A stretch of DNA of 36,264 nucleotides from Gammaproteobacteria bacterium (GTDB taxonomy: Bacteria; Pseudomonadota; Gammaproteobacteria; Steroidobacterales; PWYM01). Below are positions 15,754 to 24,287 of this stretch, one piece after another. The stretch spans positions 1-36,264 of the forward strand of contig JAFIFN010000025.1 in assembly GCA_020832005.1 (NCBI GenBank), given 5' to 3'. Each line of letters starts with the position of its first letter. Position 1 is the first letter of the stretch. Made by a program: the position numbers and the translations under genes. A model generated the notes under the pieces. That model was not told the DNA's origin and made no database searches. It saw nothing but the letters and a program-made list of their open reading frames with translations.

Positions 15754-16760
15754 GCGCTCAAACGGCAATCGTCCTGGCGCGGCACCCTCAGGGCGTACCT
15801 CACCTCGATGACTTTCGGTTCGAACAGCGGAACGTCCCGGATGCGGGGGATGGCGAGGTGCTGGTCGAGGTGCGCTATCTGTCCATGGATCCATTTCTGC
15901 GGCTGCAGCTGGCTCCCTCGGCCAGCATGGGACGACCGGTTCGACCCGGGGACGTGATTCCGGGCCGCGCACTGGGAAGGGTGAGAACCTCCAGGGATCC
16001 GAGCCTGAAGACAGGTGACTGGGTCATCGGTGACCTGGGATGGCAGCGGTTCAGTGTGATGGCGGCACAGAGCCTGTCGCGTATCGACGTGGACGACGGC
16101 CTGGGACCCTCGGTGTATCTGGGTGCGCTCGGCAGCCCGGGACTCACAGCCGCGCTGTTGCTTGAAGCGACCCAGGCGGCTGCCGGCGATACCGTGGTGA
16201 TCAGCGCTGCGGCCGGTGCGGTGGGCAATGTCGCCGCGCAGCTCGCGCGGCTGCGCGGTTGCCGCGTGATTGGCCTGTCCGGATCCCAGGCAAGGCGTGA
16301 CTACCTGCTCTCGGTGCTGGGACTCGACGCCGTCCACGATCATCGGGATCCCGCAGCGCTCAGCGCAACCCTGGTCGAGCGCGGCGGTGTGGATGTGTTC
16401 CTGGACAGCATCGGCGGTGCGCTGCACGATGCTGTGCTCTCGAGCATGAATCCGCTCGGCAGGATCGTTATGTATGGATTCATCTCCGGCTACAACAGCA
16501 GCGGAAAACCCGCTAGCTATGGCTCGATGATGGAGGTGCTTCGCAAGCGTCTGACCGTCAGCGGTTTTCTGGTCGGGGATCATGCCTCACTATTTCCTTC
16601 AGCCCTCAAGCAGCTGCACGAACTCGTGCGCTCGGGGCGCCTGACGGTGGTCGAAAATATCCACCAGGGCCTGGGCGCGACACCGCAGGCGTTCGCCTCT
16701 CTGTTCGACGCCGCACCTCCGGGAAAGACATTGGTGTGTCTGGATGATGACCCACTGTGA
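15750..16760 (+). CDS. CurA/prostaglandin-reductase-type NADP-dependent reductase
   Basis: This 336-residue zinc-free medium-chain reductase reduces a conjugated carbon-carbon double bond of an enone with NADPH. Family marks are SMDPFLRLQL near residue 46, GALGSPGLTA near residue 130, the Rossmann motif AAAGAVGNVAAQLA near 154 and DSIGG in the second half. It lacks the zinc ligands of alcohol dehydrogenases. Homologues include curcumin reductase CurA and leukotriene B4 12-hydroxydehydrogenase, all acting on alpha,beta-unsaturated ketones. The gene overlaps the hydrolase by four bases. In this operon it could saturate an enone formed after ring opening. Confidence 0.88.
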   Translation: MSAQTAIVLARHPQGVPHLDDFRFEQRNVPDAGDGEVLVEVRYLSMDPFLRLQLAPSASMGRPVRPGDVIPGRALGRVRTSRDPSLKTGDWVIGDLGWQRFSVMAAQSLSRIDVDDGLGPSVYLGALGSPGLTAALLLEATQAAAGDTVVISAAAGAVGNVAAQLARLRGCRVIGLSGSQARRDYLLSVLGLDAVHDHRDPAALSATLVERGGVDVFLDSIGGALHDAVLSSMNPLGRIVMYGFISGYNSSGKPASYGSMMEVLRKRLTVSGFLVGDHASLFPSALKQLHELVRSGRLTVVENIHQGLGATPQAFASLFDAAPPGKTLVCLDDDPL

Positions 16761-16790
16761 TATGCCCTCGCACCTGCCAGGAGTCTTGAC

Positions 16791-17411
16791 ATGAAAATGG
16801 CCAATGCCCTTGGTGTACTGGTCGCGCTGGCGTTGCTTGCCAGTGCGCAGATGCCTGCATCAGCTGCTCCCGGCAAGACGGACAGGGCAGTGCCGGGGTG
16901 GCATCTTGGCTTGCCGGTGCAGCTCAACGCCATCGTACCGCCGGCCTACGGCGGCGATGGGCCCGAGGGGCCCAGTGACTCGGTGCCCGACATGCGGGTG
17001 ATGCTGACCTCACCGGTGCGAAGCGATCTGCCGCATGCCCCTGATCGGATGATTCCCTACCGCGGCAAGGAGCGACTGCTCCCCGCGCACATGAATACGA
17101 TCGAATTTTTCCCCAAGGCCCAGTGCCCGCACGACGCACTGGGTTACTTCGTGGTGGCCGGACCTGAGGCGACAGCCGATACGGTGCGCGTGCGTGACAT
17201 CGACGATCCCGCGGATTCTGCGCCCGGCAGCGCGCTGGCCTATGCAATCCGCATCGGCTTCGTCTGGGTGGAGCTGACCAGCCATGTGGTGATCGATGCG
17301 GGGGTCGCGATGAGGCTGCTGGAGCTGGTGCCCTTCGAGTATGGTGGACTGATGTGGGCACAGTGGTACGGTGGCCCGGCCCCCGGTGCCCTGCAGCGTT
17401 GTAACGATTGA
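16791..17411 (+). CDS. Exported protein of unknown function
   Basis: This 206-residue protein starts at an ATG with AGGAG eight bases upstream. A Sec signal peptide is clear: MKMANALGVLVALALLASAQ, then a cleavage site near PASA-AP (about residue 26). The mature part is acidic, with two cysteines (AQCPHD and the C-terminal QRCND) that could form a disulfide, and aromatic segments such as IGFVWVELTSHV and GGLMWAQWYGG. I recognise no family. It is the only exported product in an otherwise cytoplasmic enzyme operon, wedged between two reductase genes. It may bind the substrate in the periplasm. No cofactor motif is visible. Confidence 0.8.
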   Translation: MKMANALGVLVALALLASAQMPASAAPGKTDRAVPGWHLGLPVQLNAIVPPAYGGDGPEGPSDSVPDMRVMLTSPVRSDLPHAPDRMIPYRGKERLLPAHMNTIEFFPKAQCPHDALGYFVVAGPEATADTVRVRDIDDPADSAPGSALAYAIRIGFVWVELTSHVVIDAGVAMRLLELVPFEYGGLMWAQWYGGPAPGALQRCND

Positions 17412-17426
17412 CGGGAGTAAGTGCTG

Positions 17427-18383
17427 ATGAAGGCGGTAATTCTGGATCGCTATGGGGACGACATCGATGAGGTTCTGCGCTACGGCGAGATCGCGGCGCC
17501 GGAGATGCGGCCCAATGACGTGCTCGTGGAGATTCACGCGGCAGCTTTCAATCCCTACGACTGCAAGATCCGGCGCGGATGGTTGCAGGGCTTCTATCCG
17601 TTGCGCCCCCCGCATGTCCTGGGGACCGACTTCGCCGGCGTGATCGTCGATCGGGGTGTCGAGGTGGTGGGACTGGAGGTAGGTGACAGGGTGTACGGGC
17701 TCCAGGAGACCATGCGCTCCGGCAGCTACGCCGAACTCACGGCCGTCAACTACATGCTGGCGCGCCGGATGCCCGCGAATCTCGACTTCATTGAAGCCGC
17801 ATCAATTCCCATGACGGCCATGACCTCGTGGTTTGCACTTGTCGAGCTGGGCGAGATCCGCGCCGGCAGCCGCGTGCTGATCCACGGCGCCGGTGGCGGC
17901 GTCGGCAGCACGGCGGTGCAGCTGGCCAAGGCGATGGGCTGCTGGGTTGCCGCCACCTGCAGTGAAAGGCATGTGGAATTCGTACGCGGGCTTGGTGCGG
18001 ACCTGGTGATCGACTATGGCCGCGAGGACTTTACACAACTGCTTGAGGACATCGATGTCGCCCTGGATCCGATCGGCGGCGAGGTCAATCAGCGCACCTA
18101 TGGCGTGCTGCGACGCGGCGGTGTAATGCTGGTCGTGCTGCGCGCCGATCCGGTAGAAATTGCCAATCGGGAACCCATGAGCAAGAAGTTCGGTGTCAGC
18201 GTCCGCGAGGTGGCCTTCGAAAACCGCCCGGACACACTCGACAAGGTCCGGCCATTGTACGAGAAGGGCATCATGCGGCCCGTGGTGTCAGATGTCCTGC
18301 CGCTCGCGCGCGCAGGCGAGGCTCATCACCGCAGCGAACAGGGGCACCTGCAGGGCAAGCTGATGCTGAAGGTGCGCGACTGA
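17427..18383 (+). CDS. Zinc-free quinone-oxidoreductase-like medium-chain reductase
   Basis: The ATG at 17427, nine bases after GGAG, gives 318 residues; a GTG at 17421 is an alternative. The fold is that of NADPH:quinone oxidoreductase: an N-terminal GroES-like domain (FNPYDCKIRRG, VLGTDFAGVIVDRG) and a Rossmann motif HGAGGGVGSTAVQLAKAMG at about residues 152-170, followed by DPIGGEVNQRTY. Zinc ligands are absent. These enzymes reduce quinones or enones with NADPH. It differs clearly from the CurA-like reductase two genes upstream, so the operon has two reductases of different subfamilies, presumably for two double bonds or a quinone intermediate. Confidence 0.87.
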   Translation: MKAVILDRYGDDIDEVLRYGEIAAPEMRPNDVLVEIHAAAFNPYDCKIRRGWLQGFYPLRPPHVLGTDFAGVIVDRGVEVVGLEVGDRVYGLQETMRSGSYAELTAVNYMLARRMPANLDFIEAASIPMTAMTSWFALVELGEIRAGSRVLIHGAGGGVGSTAVQLAKAMGCWVAATCSERHVEFVRGLGADLVIDYGREDFTQLLEDIDVALDPIGGEVNQRTYGVLRRGGVMLVVLRADPVEIANREPMSKKFGVSVREVAFENRPDTLDKVRPLYEKGIMRPVVSDVLPLARAGEAHHRSEQGHLQGKLMLKVRD

Positions 18384-18508
18384 CACCGCAGCAATGAATT
18401 GCGATAGCACCTGCATGCCCATGCGTTATGGGCTTGAGCCAACAAGCAATTGGTGCCTGTGGGGTCAGGCTTGTCACCATAGCGGTGAACAGGCCAGTGG
18501 ATGCGAGC
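18384..18508 (+). promoter_or_regulatory. Possible internal promoter region with imperfect operator copy
   Basis: This gap separates two operon halves. It contains CATGCCCATGCGTTATG at 18414-18430, which has the right half (TTATG) and the T-N11-A spacing of the window's palindrome but only part of the left half. A GCAATGAATTGC palindrome lies at 18391-18402. Both are weak candidates. Confidence 0.3.
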
Positions 18509-19531
18509 ATGTCGGATCTGAAGCAATGGGCGCGGTCCACTCTCAGGGGTATTGAGAACTGCATATTTCCGTCATTCTCGGCCGACTTCAGCCGTCTCGA
18601 TGAGGCGGGTATCCGCTGGGACGTCGAGCACAGTATCCGTCATGGCTTCGTCTCGACAGTATGTGCCGTCGAGGCGGGTCTGAGCGCCCGCGAGGCGAAG
18701 CAGTTCGTCGATATCGTCACTGTCGCCGCGAGCGGGCGGATCTCGGTATCGGTAAATCTGATAGCCGATACGCTGGAAGACACCCAGGAGCTTGCGCGCC
18801 ACGCTCAGCAGGCTGGCGCTGCTACTGCCCTGCTGGGCTATCCCTTTCACTTCTGGCCGTCCTCGGCCGGCGAGGTCATCGAGGCCAGTCGCCGCATCTG
18901 CCGTGCCGCACCGGATCTTGGGTTCTTCGTCTACCCAAGCCACAAGTTCAACTTCGGGCGACTAGACCCGATGGGCTTTCCCCTCGAAGTCATCGATGCG
19001 CTGCTCGAGGAGCCCAACGTGATCGGTGTGAAGATGGGTCTGCTGGAGCCGGGGTTCATCTTCGAGGTGTTTCGTCGCTACGGCAGCGATGTGGTCATCG
19101 AGTTCCCGTGGGAGCGCTGGTGGCCGCTGCTGATCGACAGCAAGCAACTGCAGTTCGCCGGCGCAGGCGCCTATGAACTGTTCCAGACACCAGAGCAACC
19201 GCGCCTGGTGGAATACTTCGGCGCGCTGCAGCGCGGGGAGGTCGATGCCGCAATGCAGATCTACTGGTCGCTGGTGCCGGTGCGCGAGTGCTTCGAGCAG
19301 CAGTTCATGCCGACACAGGCGCTGGGCACCTACCACTGGCCGCAACAGAAGTTCTACCAGTGGTTGACGGGGGGGAACGGCGGGTTCACCCGTCAGCCGG
19401 TGATGAAGCTGCTCAAGGCAGAGATGGACCAGGCTGCTGCAGCGGTGCGAGCAATCGGTGTAGAGGTGCCGGAGGACTATAGCGGATTTTTCCGCGGCCG
19501 CGCCGCCACAAAGGCAGACCGGCATGCTTGA
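18509..19531 (+). CDS. Dihydrodipicolinate-synthase (DapA)-family aldolase/lyase
   Basis: The protein has about 340 residues from the ATG at 18509; an earlier in-frame ATG at 18428 would add 27 residues that look unlike the family. The class I aldolase Lys is Lys175 in VIGVKMGL. Tyr142 (FFVYPSHKF) occupies the place of the family's conserved Tyr. The family makes or breaks C-C bonds through a pyruvate Schiff base and includes the hydratase-aldolases of naphthalene and related pathways. Here a lyase that releases pyruvate from a side chain or a 4-hydroxy-2-oxoacid would fit with the hydratase at the operon start (inference). The C-terminal extension with WPQQKFYQW is longer than in DapA. Its end overlaps the next gene by eight bases. 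Confidence 0.82.
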   Translation: MSDLKQWARSTLRGIENCIFPSFSADFSRLDEAGIRWDVEHSIRHGFVSTVCAVEAGLSAREAKQFVDIVTVAASGRISVSVNLIADTLEDTQELARHAQQAGAATALLGYPFHFWPSSAGEVIEASRRICRAAPDLGFFVYPSHKFNFGRLDPMGFPLEVIDALLEEPNVIGVKMGLLEPGFIFEVFRRYGSDVVIEFPWERWWPLLIDSKQLQFAGAGAYELFQTPEQPRLVEYFGALQRGEVDAAMQIYWSLVPVRECFEQQFMPTQALGTYHWPQQKFYQWLTGGNGGFTRQPVMKLLKAEMDQAAAAVRAIGVEVPEDYSGFFRGRAATKADRHA

Positions 19532-20723
19532 TCTGCGACCCGACGACGATCAGCGCATGCTCCGGGACACCGGGCAGCAGTTCGCACGCCGGGACATCCT
19601 CCCGTTCATCGAATGGCTTAATGCCACGGATGCCTCGACGGATATCGAGGACATCTCTGCGAGGACACGCCAGCTGTTCTCTGCTGGAAAGGCGCTTGGC
19701 TTCACCCACCTGCTGCTGCCTGAGCGCTATGGTGGTGTAGGCGGTCGCTGTATCGATGCGGTGTTGTTGCTCGAAGAGCTTGGTGCGGCCGATGTTGCCG
19801 TAGCGGCGGATCTTTTCGCCCTGAATGCGACGGTGCCACTCATCGTGCTGCAGGCTGGCAGCGAAAGCCAGCGTGAGCAACTGCTTGGGGAGTTCATCGA
19901 GCAGGATCTCATTCTCAGCGGTGCCCTGAGCGAGCCCACGGTCGCCGGCTCCGAACTGTTCTGTCCGCAGCCCGACGCCAGCCTGGGCATACGTACCCAG
20001 GCGCGAAGGGATGGCGACGGCTTCGTGCTCAGTGGTCAGAAGTCGGCGTTCATCACCAATGCGGCACTGGCGGACCGGTTCTTCGTGATGGCGCGAACGG
20101 ATCCGGCCAGGCCTCTGCACGATACCCTGTCGGTGTTTCATGTGGCGGCGGGGACACCCGGACTTCAGGTGGGTCGCCGGACCGAGCTGATCGGCTGGCG
20201 CGCATCACACCATGCCGAGGTGCTGCTTGATGGCGTGCGCCTCGATTCATCCGCCCTGATCGGGCGGGAAGGGCAAGGGGTGGCCATCATGTCCTCGCTG
20301 CCGCAGATGCCGATCTGCCTGGCGGCCTGTTTCCTGGGTCTTGCGCGAACGACCCTGCAGACGGCGCTCGAGTACGCACGCGAGCGGCGCAGCTGGGGCA
20401 AGCCCATCATCGAACACCAGGCCGTGGGTCTGAAACTGGCGGACATGCGAGCAGAGCTGGATGCCGCGCGGCTGATGGTGTGGGATGCCGCCCTGGCCGT
20501 GGACACAGACCCCCAGGCCGCCGCGACGCTGAAAGCGCCCGCTGCGAAAACCATGGCCGTGGATGTTGCCATTCGCAATTCCCAGCGCGCCGTGGAAATC
20601 CTCGGCGCGTATGGCGTCACGCGCGAATACCCGGCGGGCAGGCTGATGAATGACGCCTGGGTGGGGTACGCCTGCGACTTCACCCGCGACATGTTGCGCC
20701 TGGGCATGGTGCCGTTTCTTTAA
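19524..20723 (+). CDS. Acyl-CoA dehydrogenase-fold protein lacking the usual catalytic Glu
   Basis: This 399-residue protein has the acyl-CoA dehydrogenase architecture: helical N-terminus, LPERYGGVGG, a beta-domain with SGALSEPTVAGSE, and a C-terminal helical domain with RRSWGKPIIEHQAVGLKLAD and ILGAYGVTREYPAGR. The segment that normally reads Y-E-G-T reads Tyr382-Ala383-Cys384-Asp385, so the canonical catalytic Glu is absent. Some subfamilies carry the base elsewhere, so loss of activity does not follow; a different reaction on the flavin is also possible. The gene overlaps the aldolase gene and precedes the YdhR-like gene, suggesting one functional set. The family call is firm and the reaction is open. 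Confidence 0.87.
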   Translation: MLDLRPDDDQRMLRDTGQQFARRDILPFIEWLNATDASTDIEDISARTRQLFSAGKALGFTHLLLPERYGGVGGRCIDAVLLLEELGAADVAVAADLFALNATVPLIVLQAGSESQREQLLGEFIEQDLILSGALSEPTVAGSELFCPQPDASLGIRTQARRDGDGFVLSGQKSAFITNAALADRFFVMARTDPARPLHDTLSVFHVAAGTPGLQVGRRTELIGWRASHHAEVLLDGVRLDSSALIGREGQGVAIMSSLPQMPICLAACFLGLARTTLQTALEYARERRSWGKPIIEHQAVGLKLADMRAELDAARLMVWDAALAVDTDPQAAATLKAPAAKTMAVDVAIRNSQRAVEILGAYGVTREYPAGRLMNDAWVGYACDFTRDMLRLGMVPFL

Positions 20724-20750
20724 TCCTCAACAGCAAGGAAGACATTCGAC

Positions 20751-21062
20751 ATGATTACTGCGATCACCCACTTCCCGTTACGTCCAGGCATGACCATGGA
20801 CCAGCACATCAAGGAGATCCAGAAAACCATTCCGCTCTACCAGGGAGAAGAACAGCTGGTGCGCAAGTACCTGTGCCTGGATCTGGAGGCGGGCACTGGC
20901 AGGGGCGTGTACCTGTGGAAAGACAAGGAGGCAGCGCTGGCGTATTTCGACCGCGTATCTGCGGCAATGCAGGCGCAGCTGGGATTCGCGCCGAAAATCG
21001 AATTCTTCGATACGCCGGTCGTCGTTGACAACGAAAAAGGCGAAGTCCAGGTCGTGACGTGA
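20751..21062 (+). CDS. YdhR-like small ferredoxin-fold protein
   Basis: This 103-residue protein starts at an ATG after AAGGAAGACATTCGAC. The central block GRGVYLWKDKEAALAYFD matches the YdhR family (G-I-Y-L-F-x-D-x-x-x-A-L-A-Y in E. coli YdhR), a dimeric alpha/beta-barrel related to cofactor-independent monooxygenases and heme-handling proteins. YdhR itself is called a putative monooxygenase without a proven substrate. As last gene of a catabolic operon, it may oxidise or isomerise an intermediate, or protect against a reactive one. Its stop is 41 bases from the convergent stop of the LysR gene. Confidence 0.7.
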   Translation: MITAITHFPLRPGMTMDQHIKEIQKTIPLYQGEEQLVRKYLCLDLEAGTGRGVYLWKDKEAALAYFDRVSAAMQAQLGFAPKIEFFDTPVVVDNEKGEVQVVT

Positions 21063-21103
21063 GGCGACGCCGGGATATCAAGGTACGCTGCGCTGCTAGC
21101 CTG

Positions 21104-22009
21104 TCAGCGCGGTATCGCGACCTCCCGCAGTGTCGCGAGCAGCGCGTGCGCGGCAGGCGAGAGAATCGCGCGCTCCCGATAGGTCACCGTCACATCCACC
21201 TCGCGGGACAGGCCTTCGACCTCCACTGCACGCAAGCGCTCCGGCTCGCGCGGACGCGAGAGCAGCTGCATGGGCAGAAAGCTCAGAAACTGGTTTTCCT
21301 GCAGCAGGGTGCGAATGAAGCTGGCCGAATTGCTTGTGACAGCCGGTTGCGGCGGCGACAGCCCCGCGGCCAGGAACGTCTCCTCCATGAGGTGACGCCA
21401 GCGTTGGGTTTCCGGCGGCAGCACCCACGGGTGATCAAGCAACTGAACCAGGCGCAGCGACTTGTGACGCAGCAGCGGATGCTTACTGCCCGCCACCACC
21501 GAGACGCGGTCCCGGAAGATGCGCTCGGTGGCCAGATCAGCGTCACGTGCCGGAGGCCACGCACCAATGGCAAGTTCCAGCTCGCCGCGACGCAGCGCCG
21601 GCATCAGCGTATCGACCAGGCCCTCGATCACAGTCACGGCGATGCCGGGGCGCTCCTGATAGAAGCGCTGGGTTGCAATCGGCATCAGCGTGGCAGCGAT
21701 GCTCGGGCCCACGCCAATGGTCACCTGGCCCTTGGCCGCGCCGCGCAGATTGGCAAGCTCGGATTCGGCGTGCCGCATCTCGGCGCGAATGACTTTGGCA
21801 CGTTGCGCAAGCGCCTCACCAAACACCGTCGGCACCACACCAAGCGGCGTGCGATCGAAAAGTTTCACCTGGAGGTCTTCTTCGAGCTGGCGCAGGCTCT
21901 TGCTCAAGGCGGGCTGTGTCAGGAACAGTTTTTCCGCTGCCTGGCCAATGCTGCGCAGGTCATAGACGGCGAGAAAGTGCCTGAGTCGTCGCGAGTCGAG
22001 CAGCTCCAT
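21104..22009 (-). CDS. LysR-family transcriptional regulator
   Basis: The ATG at 22009, with GGAGG about nine bases upstream, gives 301 residues, normal for LysR proteins. A longer reading to 22189 would overlap the divergent FadB-like gene. The winged helix-turn-helix is residues 1-60: LRHFLAVYDLRSIGQAAEKL, then TQPALSKSLRQLEEDL and LFDRTPLGVVPT. The rest is a periplasmic-binding-protein-like effector domain. It diverges from the FadB-like gene. The 161-base gap between them carries a palindrome with LysR spacing, 40 bases from its own start, so autoregulation is likely. Because the same palindrome precedes three other units, this is the best candidate for the cluster's regulator (inference). 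The effector would be a pathway intermediate. Confidence 0.93.
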   Translation of the reverse strand: MELLDSRRLRHFLAVYDLRSIGQAAEKLFLTQPALSKSLRQLEEDLQVKLFDRTPLGVVPTVFGEALAQRAKVIRAEMRHAESELANLRGAAKGQVTIGVGPSIAATLMPIATQRFYQERPGIAVTVIEGLVDTLMPALRRGELELAIGAWPPARDADLATERIFRDRVSVVAGSKHPLLRHKSLRLVQLLDHPWVLPPETQRWRHLMEETFLAAGLSPPQPAVTSNSASFIRTLLQENQFLSFLPMQLLSRPREPERLRAVEVEGLSREVDVTVTYRERAILSPAAHALLATLREVAIPR

Positions 22010-22048
22010 ACGAGGTTGCCTCCGGGTTGGTTCCGTCAGGGCTTGAGC

Positions 22049-22063
22049 ATAACTTCTAATTAT
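22049..22063. promoter_or_regulatory. Palindromic operator candidate, copy 3 (ATAA-N7-TTAT)
   Basis: Within 22048-22064, CATAACTTCTAATTATG is a perfect CATAA-N7-TTATG inverted repeat with T-N11-A spacing, followed by GG. It lies in the divergent LysR/FadB-like gap, 40 bases before the LysR start and 108 before the FadB-like start. This is the classical place for a LysR-type operator. Confidence 0.75.
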
Positions 22064-22170
22064 GGGTCTGGCTAGATATGGAAATTGAAAATCATGTGTC
22101 GGGCTCGCAGCATGTGAGCCTGGCGCTGTCGTTGAGCGTCGATCGGATGACTGGCTAAGGAAATCGAACC

Positions 22171-24279
22171 GTGAGCGAACTGGTAACACTGGAACGGCAG
22201 GGTCATGTGGGACTCCTGCTTATCGACAATCCGCCCGTAAACGCATTCACGCGCGAGTTGCGCGAGCAGCTGCGCGAAGCGATCCAGGCCTTCGCGGCCG
22301 ACCCGCAGATGCTGGCCGGTGTGCTGGCCTGCGAAGGCAATACGTTCATCGCAGGGGCCGATCTGAAGGAGTTCGATACCGGCATCGCCGCGCCTCTGCT
22401 CAGGGACCTGCTGGATGAGATTGAAGCACTGGACAAGCCGATCGTCGCGGCGCTGCATGGCAATGCGCTGGGCGGCGGCGTCGAAACCGCGCTGGCCTGT
22501 CACGCGCGCGTTGCCCTCAAAGGCACACGCCTGGCCTTTCCCGAGATCACGCTGGGGATTGTGCCGGGGGCAGGGGGCACCCAGCGACTGCCGAGGCTGA
22601 TCGGCATTCCTGCGTCACTGGACCTGATGCTCTCCGGGCGCATGGTCCCGGCGGATGAGGCGCTTGAACTGGGCCTGGTGGACAAGGTCGTGGAGTCCGA
22701 ACTTCGCCAGGCGGCGGCTACGCGGGCCATGGAGCTCGCGGCGATGGGTCATGAGCACCTTCGTGCGTCCGCGCGAGAACTGCCTGGGGATGTGCCATCA
22801 GCCGAATACTTCGAGCAGCAGCGACAGGCAGCCGCCGAGCGATATCCGAATCGCACAGTCCCGGGCAGCATCGTCGATGCCATCGCGGCGGCGGGTTCGC
22901 ATACGCTCGCCGACGGCATCGCCTATGAAGCCAGGCTTTCGGATGACTCGCTGGCCACAGTCGAGTCGCGTGCGCTGCGCCACCTGTTCTTTGCCGAGCG
23001 CCAGACCGCGGAGGTACCCGGCCTGGACGCCGGTATTTCTCCGCGGCCCATCACCTCGGTGGGCATCATCGGTGGCGGCACCATGGGTCGCGGCATCGCC
23101 ATGGCATTCGCCAACGCCGGGATTGCGGCCCGGCTGATCGATGTCAGCGCCGAGGCCGCGGCCAAGGCGATGGCCGAGATCCGACGGACCTATGAGAGCC
23201 GCGTGAAGCGCCAACGCATGACCGCCGAGGTGATGGAATCCACGCTGAGTCTGATCAGCGGCGCCGGCAGCATGCAAGAGCTCAGTGATGCGGATCTCGT
23301 CATCGAGGCGGTGTTCGAGAACATGGCGCTCAAGCAGGAGATATTTCAAGAGCTCGACCAGATCTGCAAGCCGGGGGCCATGCTGGCAACGAATACCTCG
23401 ACACTGGATATCAACAAGATAGCGGCAGTCACCTCGCGACCCGCGGATGTGCTGGGGTTGCATTTCTTCAGTCCCGCGCATGTCATGCGCCTGCTGGAGA
23501 TCGTCCGCACCGATCAAACGGCCGACGAGGTTATCCGCAGTGCCTTCGAAATGGCCAGGCGCATTCGCAAGACGGCGGTGCTGGCGGGGGTGTGCCACGG
23601 CTTCATCGGCAATCGCATCATGGATCCCTATGGGCGCGAGGCTGAGCGGATGCTCCTCGAAGGTGCCAGCGTCGAGCAGGTCGATGGCGTGCTGCAACGC
23701 TTCGGTTGGGCCATGGGGATTCTCGCCGTTTACGATCTCGCCGGGGTCGATGTGGGCGTGAAGATCCGCGAGGAGCGCCGCGACAGCCTGCCGGATGATC
23801 CCAGCTACTATCTGCCCTCGAAGCTGCTGGCTGATCAGGGCTGGCTGGGCCAGAAAAGCGGTCGCGGATTCTACAATTACGATCCCGAGACGCGAAGCCG
23901 TACGCCCAACCCGGAGGCCGAGACGATGTTCCGGCGCGCCGCGGACGAACTGGGTATTCCCCAGCGTGAGCTAAGCGACGAGGAAATCCTCAATCGCTGC
24001 ATGTATGCGCTGATCAATGAAGCGGCCCGGGTGCTCGAAGACGGGATTGCACTTCGGGCGGCCGACATTGATGTCGTCTATACCAACGGCTATGGATTTC
24101 CACGCTATCGCGGTGGGCCCATGTTCCATGCCGACCAGATCGGACTTGCGAAGATCGTCTCCGGCATCGAGGCTTTCTCCCAGCAGCTGGATCCACAGTA
24201 CTGGCAGGTCAGTGCGCTGCTCAGATCTCTCGCCGAGAGCGGCGGAAGTTTCGCAGATCGGGACCGTGGCAAGGGTTGA
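22171..24279 (+). CDS. Fused enoyl-CoA hydratase/3-hydroxyacyl-CoA dehydrogenase (FadB/FadJ-like)
   Basis: The GTG at 22171 follows AAGGA and gives 702 residues. The N-terminal hydratase domain has IAGADLKEFD and the two catalytic acids Glu105 (GGGVETAL) and Glu125 (FPEITLG), spaced 20 apart as in FadB. The dehydrogenase part begins with VGIIGGGTMGRGIAMAFANAG at about residue 297, has the catalytic His437 in FFSPAH and ends with two helical C-terminal domains (GRGFYNYD). It therefore performs two consecutive beta-oxidation steps: hydration of a 2-enoyl-CoA and NAD-dependent oxidation to the 3-oxoacyl-CoA. No thiolase gene is in view. It is the first gene of the unit divergent from LysR and is followed by the FAH-family gene. 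Confidence 0.95.
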   Translation: MSELVTLERQGHVGLLLIDNPPVNAFTRELREQLREAIQAFAADPQMLAGVLACEGNTFIAGADLKEFDTGIAAPLLRDLLDEIEALDKPIVAALHGNALGGGVETALACHARVALKGTRLAFPEITLGIVPGAGGTQRLPRLIGIPASLDLMLSGRMVPADEALELGLVDKVVESELRQAAATRAMELAAMGHEHLRASARELPGDVPSAEYFEQQRQAAAERYPNRTVPGSIVDAIAAAGSHTLADGIAYEARLSDDSLATVESRALRHLFFAERQTAEVPGLDAGISPRPITSVGIIGGGTMGRGIAMAFANAGIAARLIDVSAEAAAKAMAEIRRTYESRVKRQRMTAEVMESTLSLISGAGSMQELSDADLVIEAVFENMALKQEIFQELDQICKPGAMLATNTSTLDINKIAAVTSRPADVLGLHFFSPAHVMRLLEIVRTDQTADEVIRSAFEMARRIRKTAVLAGVCHGFIGNRIMDPYGREAERMLLEGASVEQVDGVLQRFGWAMGILAVYDLAGVDVGVKIREERRDSLPDDPSYYLPSKLLADQGWLGQKSGRGFYNYDPETRSRTPNPEAETMFRRAADELGIPQRELSDEEILNRCMYALINEAARVLEDGIALRAADIDVVYTNGYGFPRYRGGPMFHADQIGLAKIVSGIEAFSQQLDPQYWQVSALLRSLAESGGSFADRDRGKG

Positions 24280-24287
24280 CAGGCGCG

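Noticed and set aside
21059-22075. A 338-residue plus-strand frame
   Set aside because: It is antisense to the LysR gene, which has a clear helix-turn-helix and ribosome binding site.
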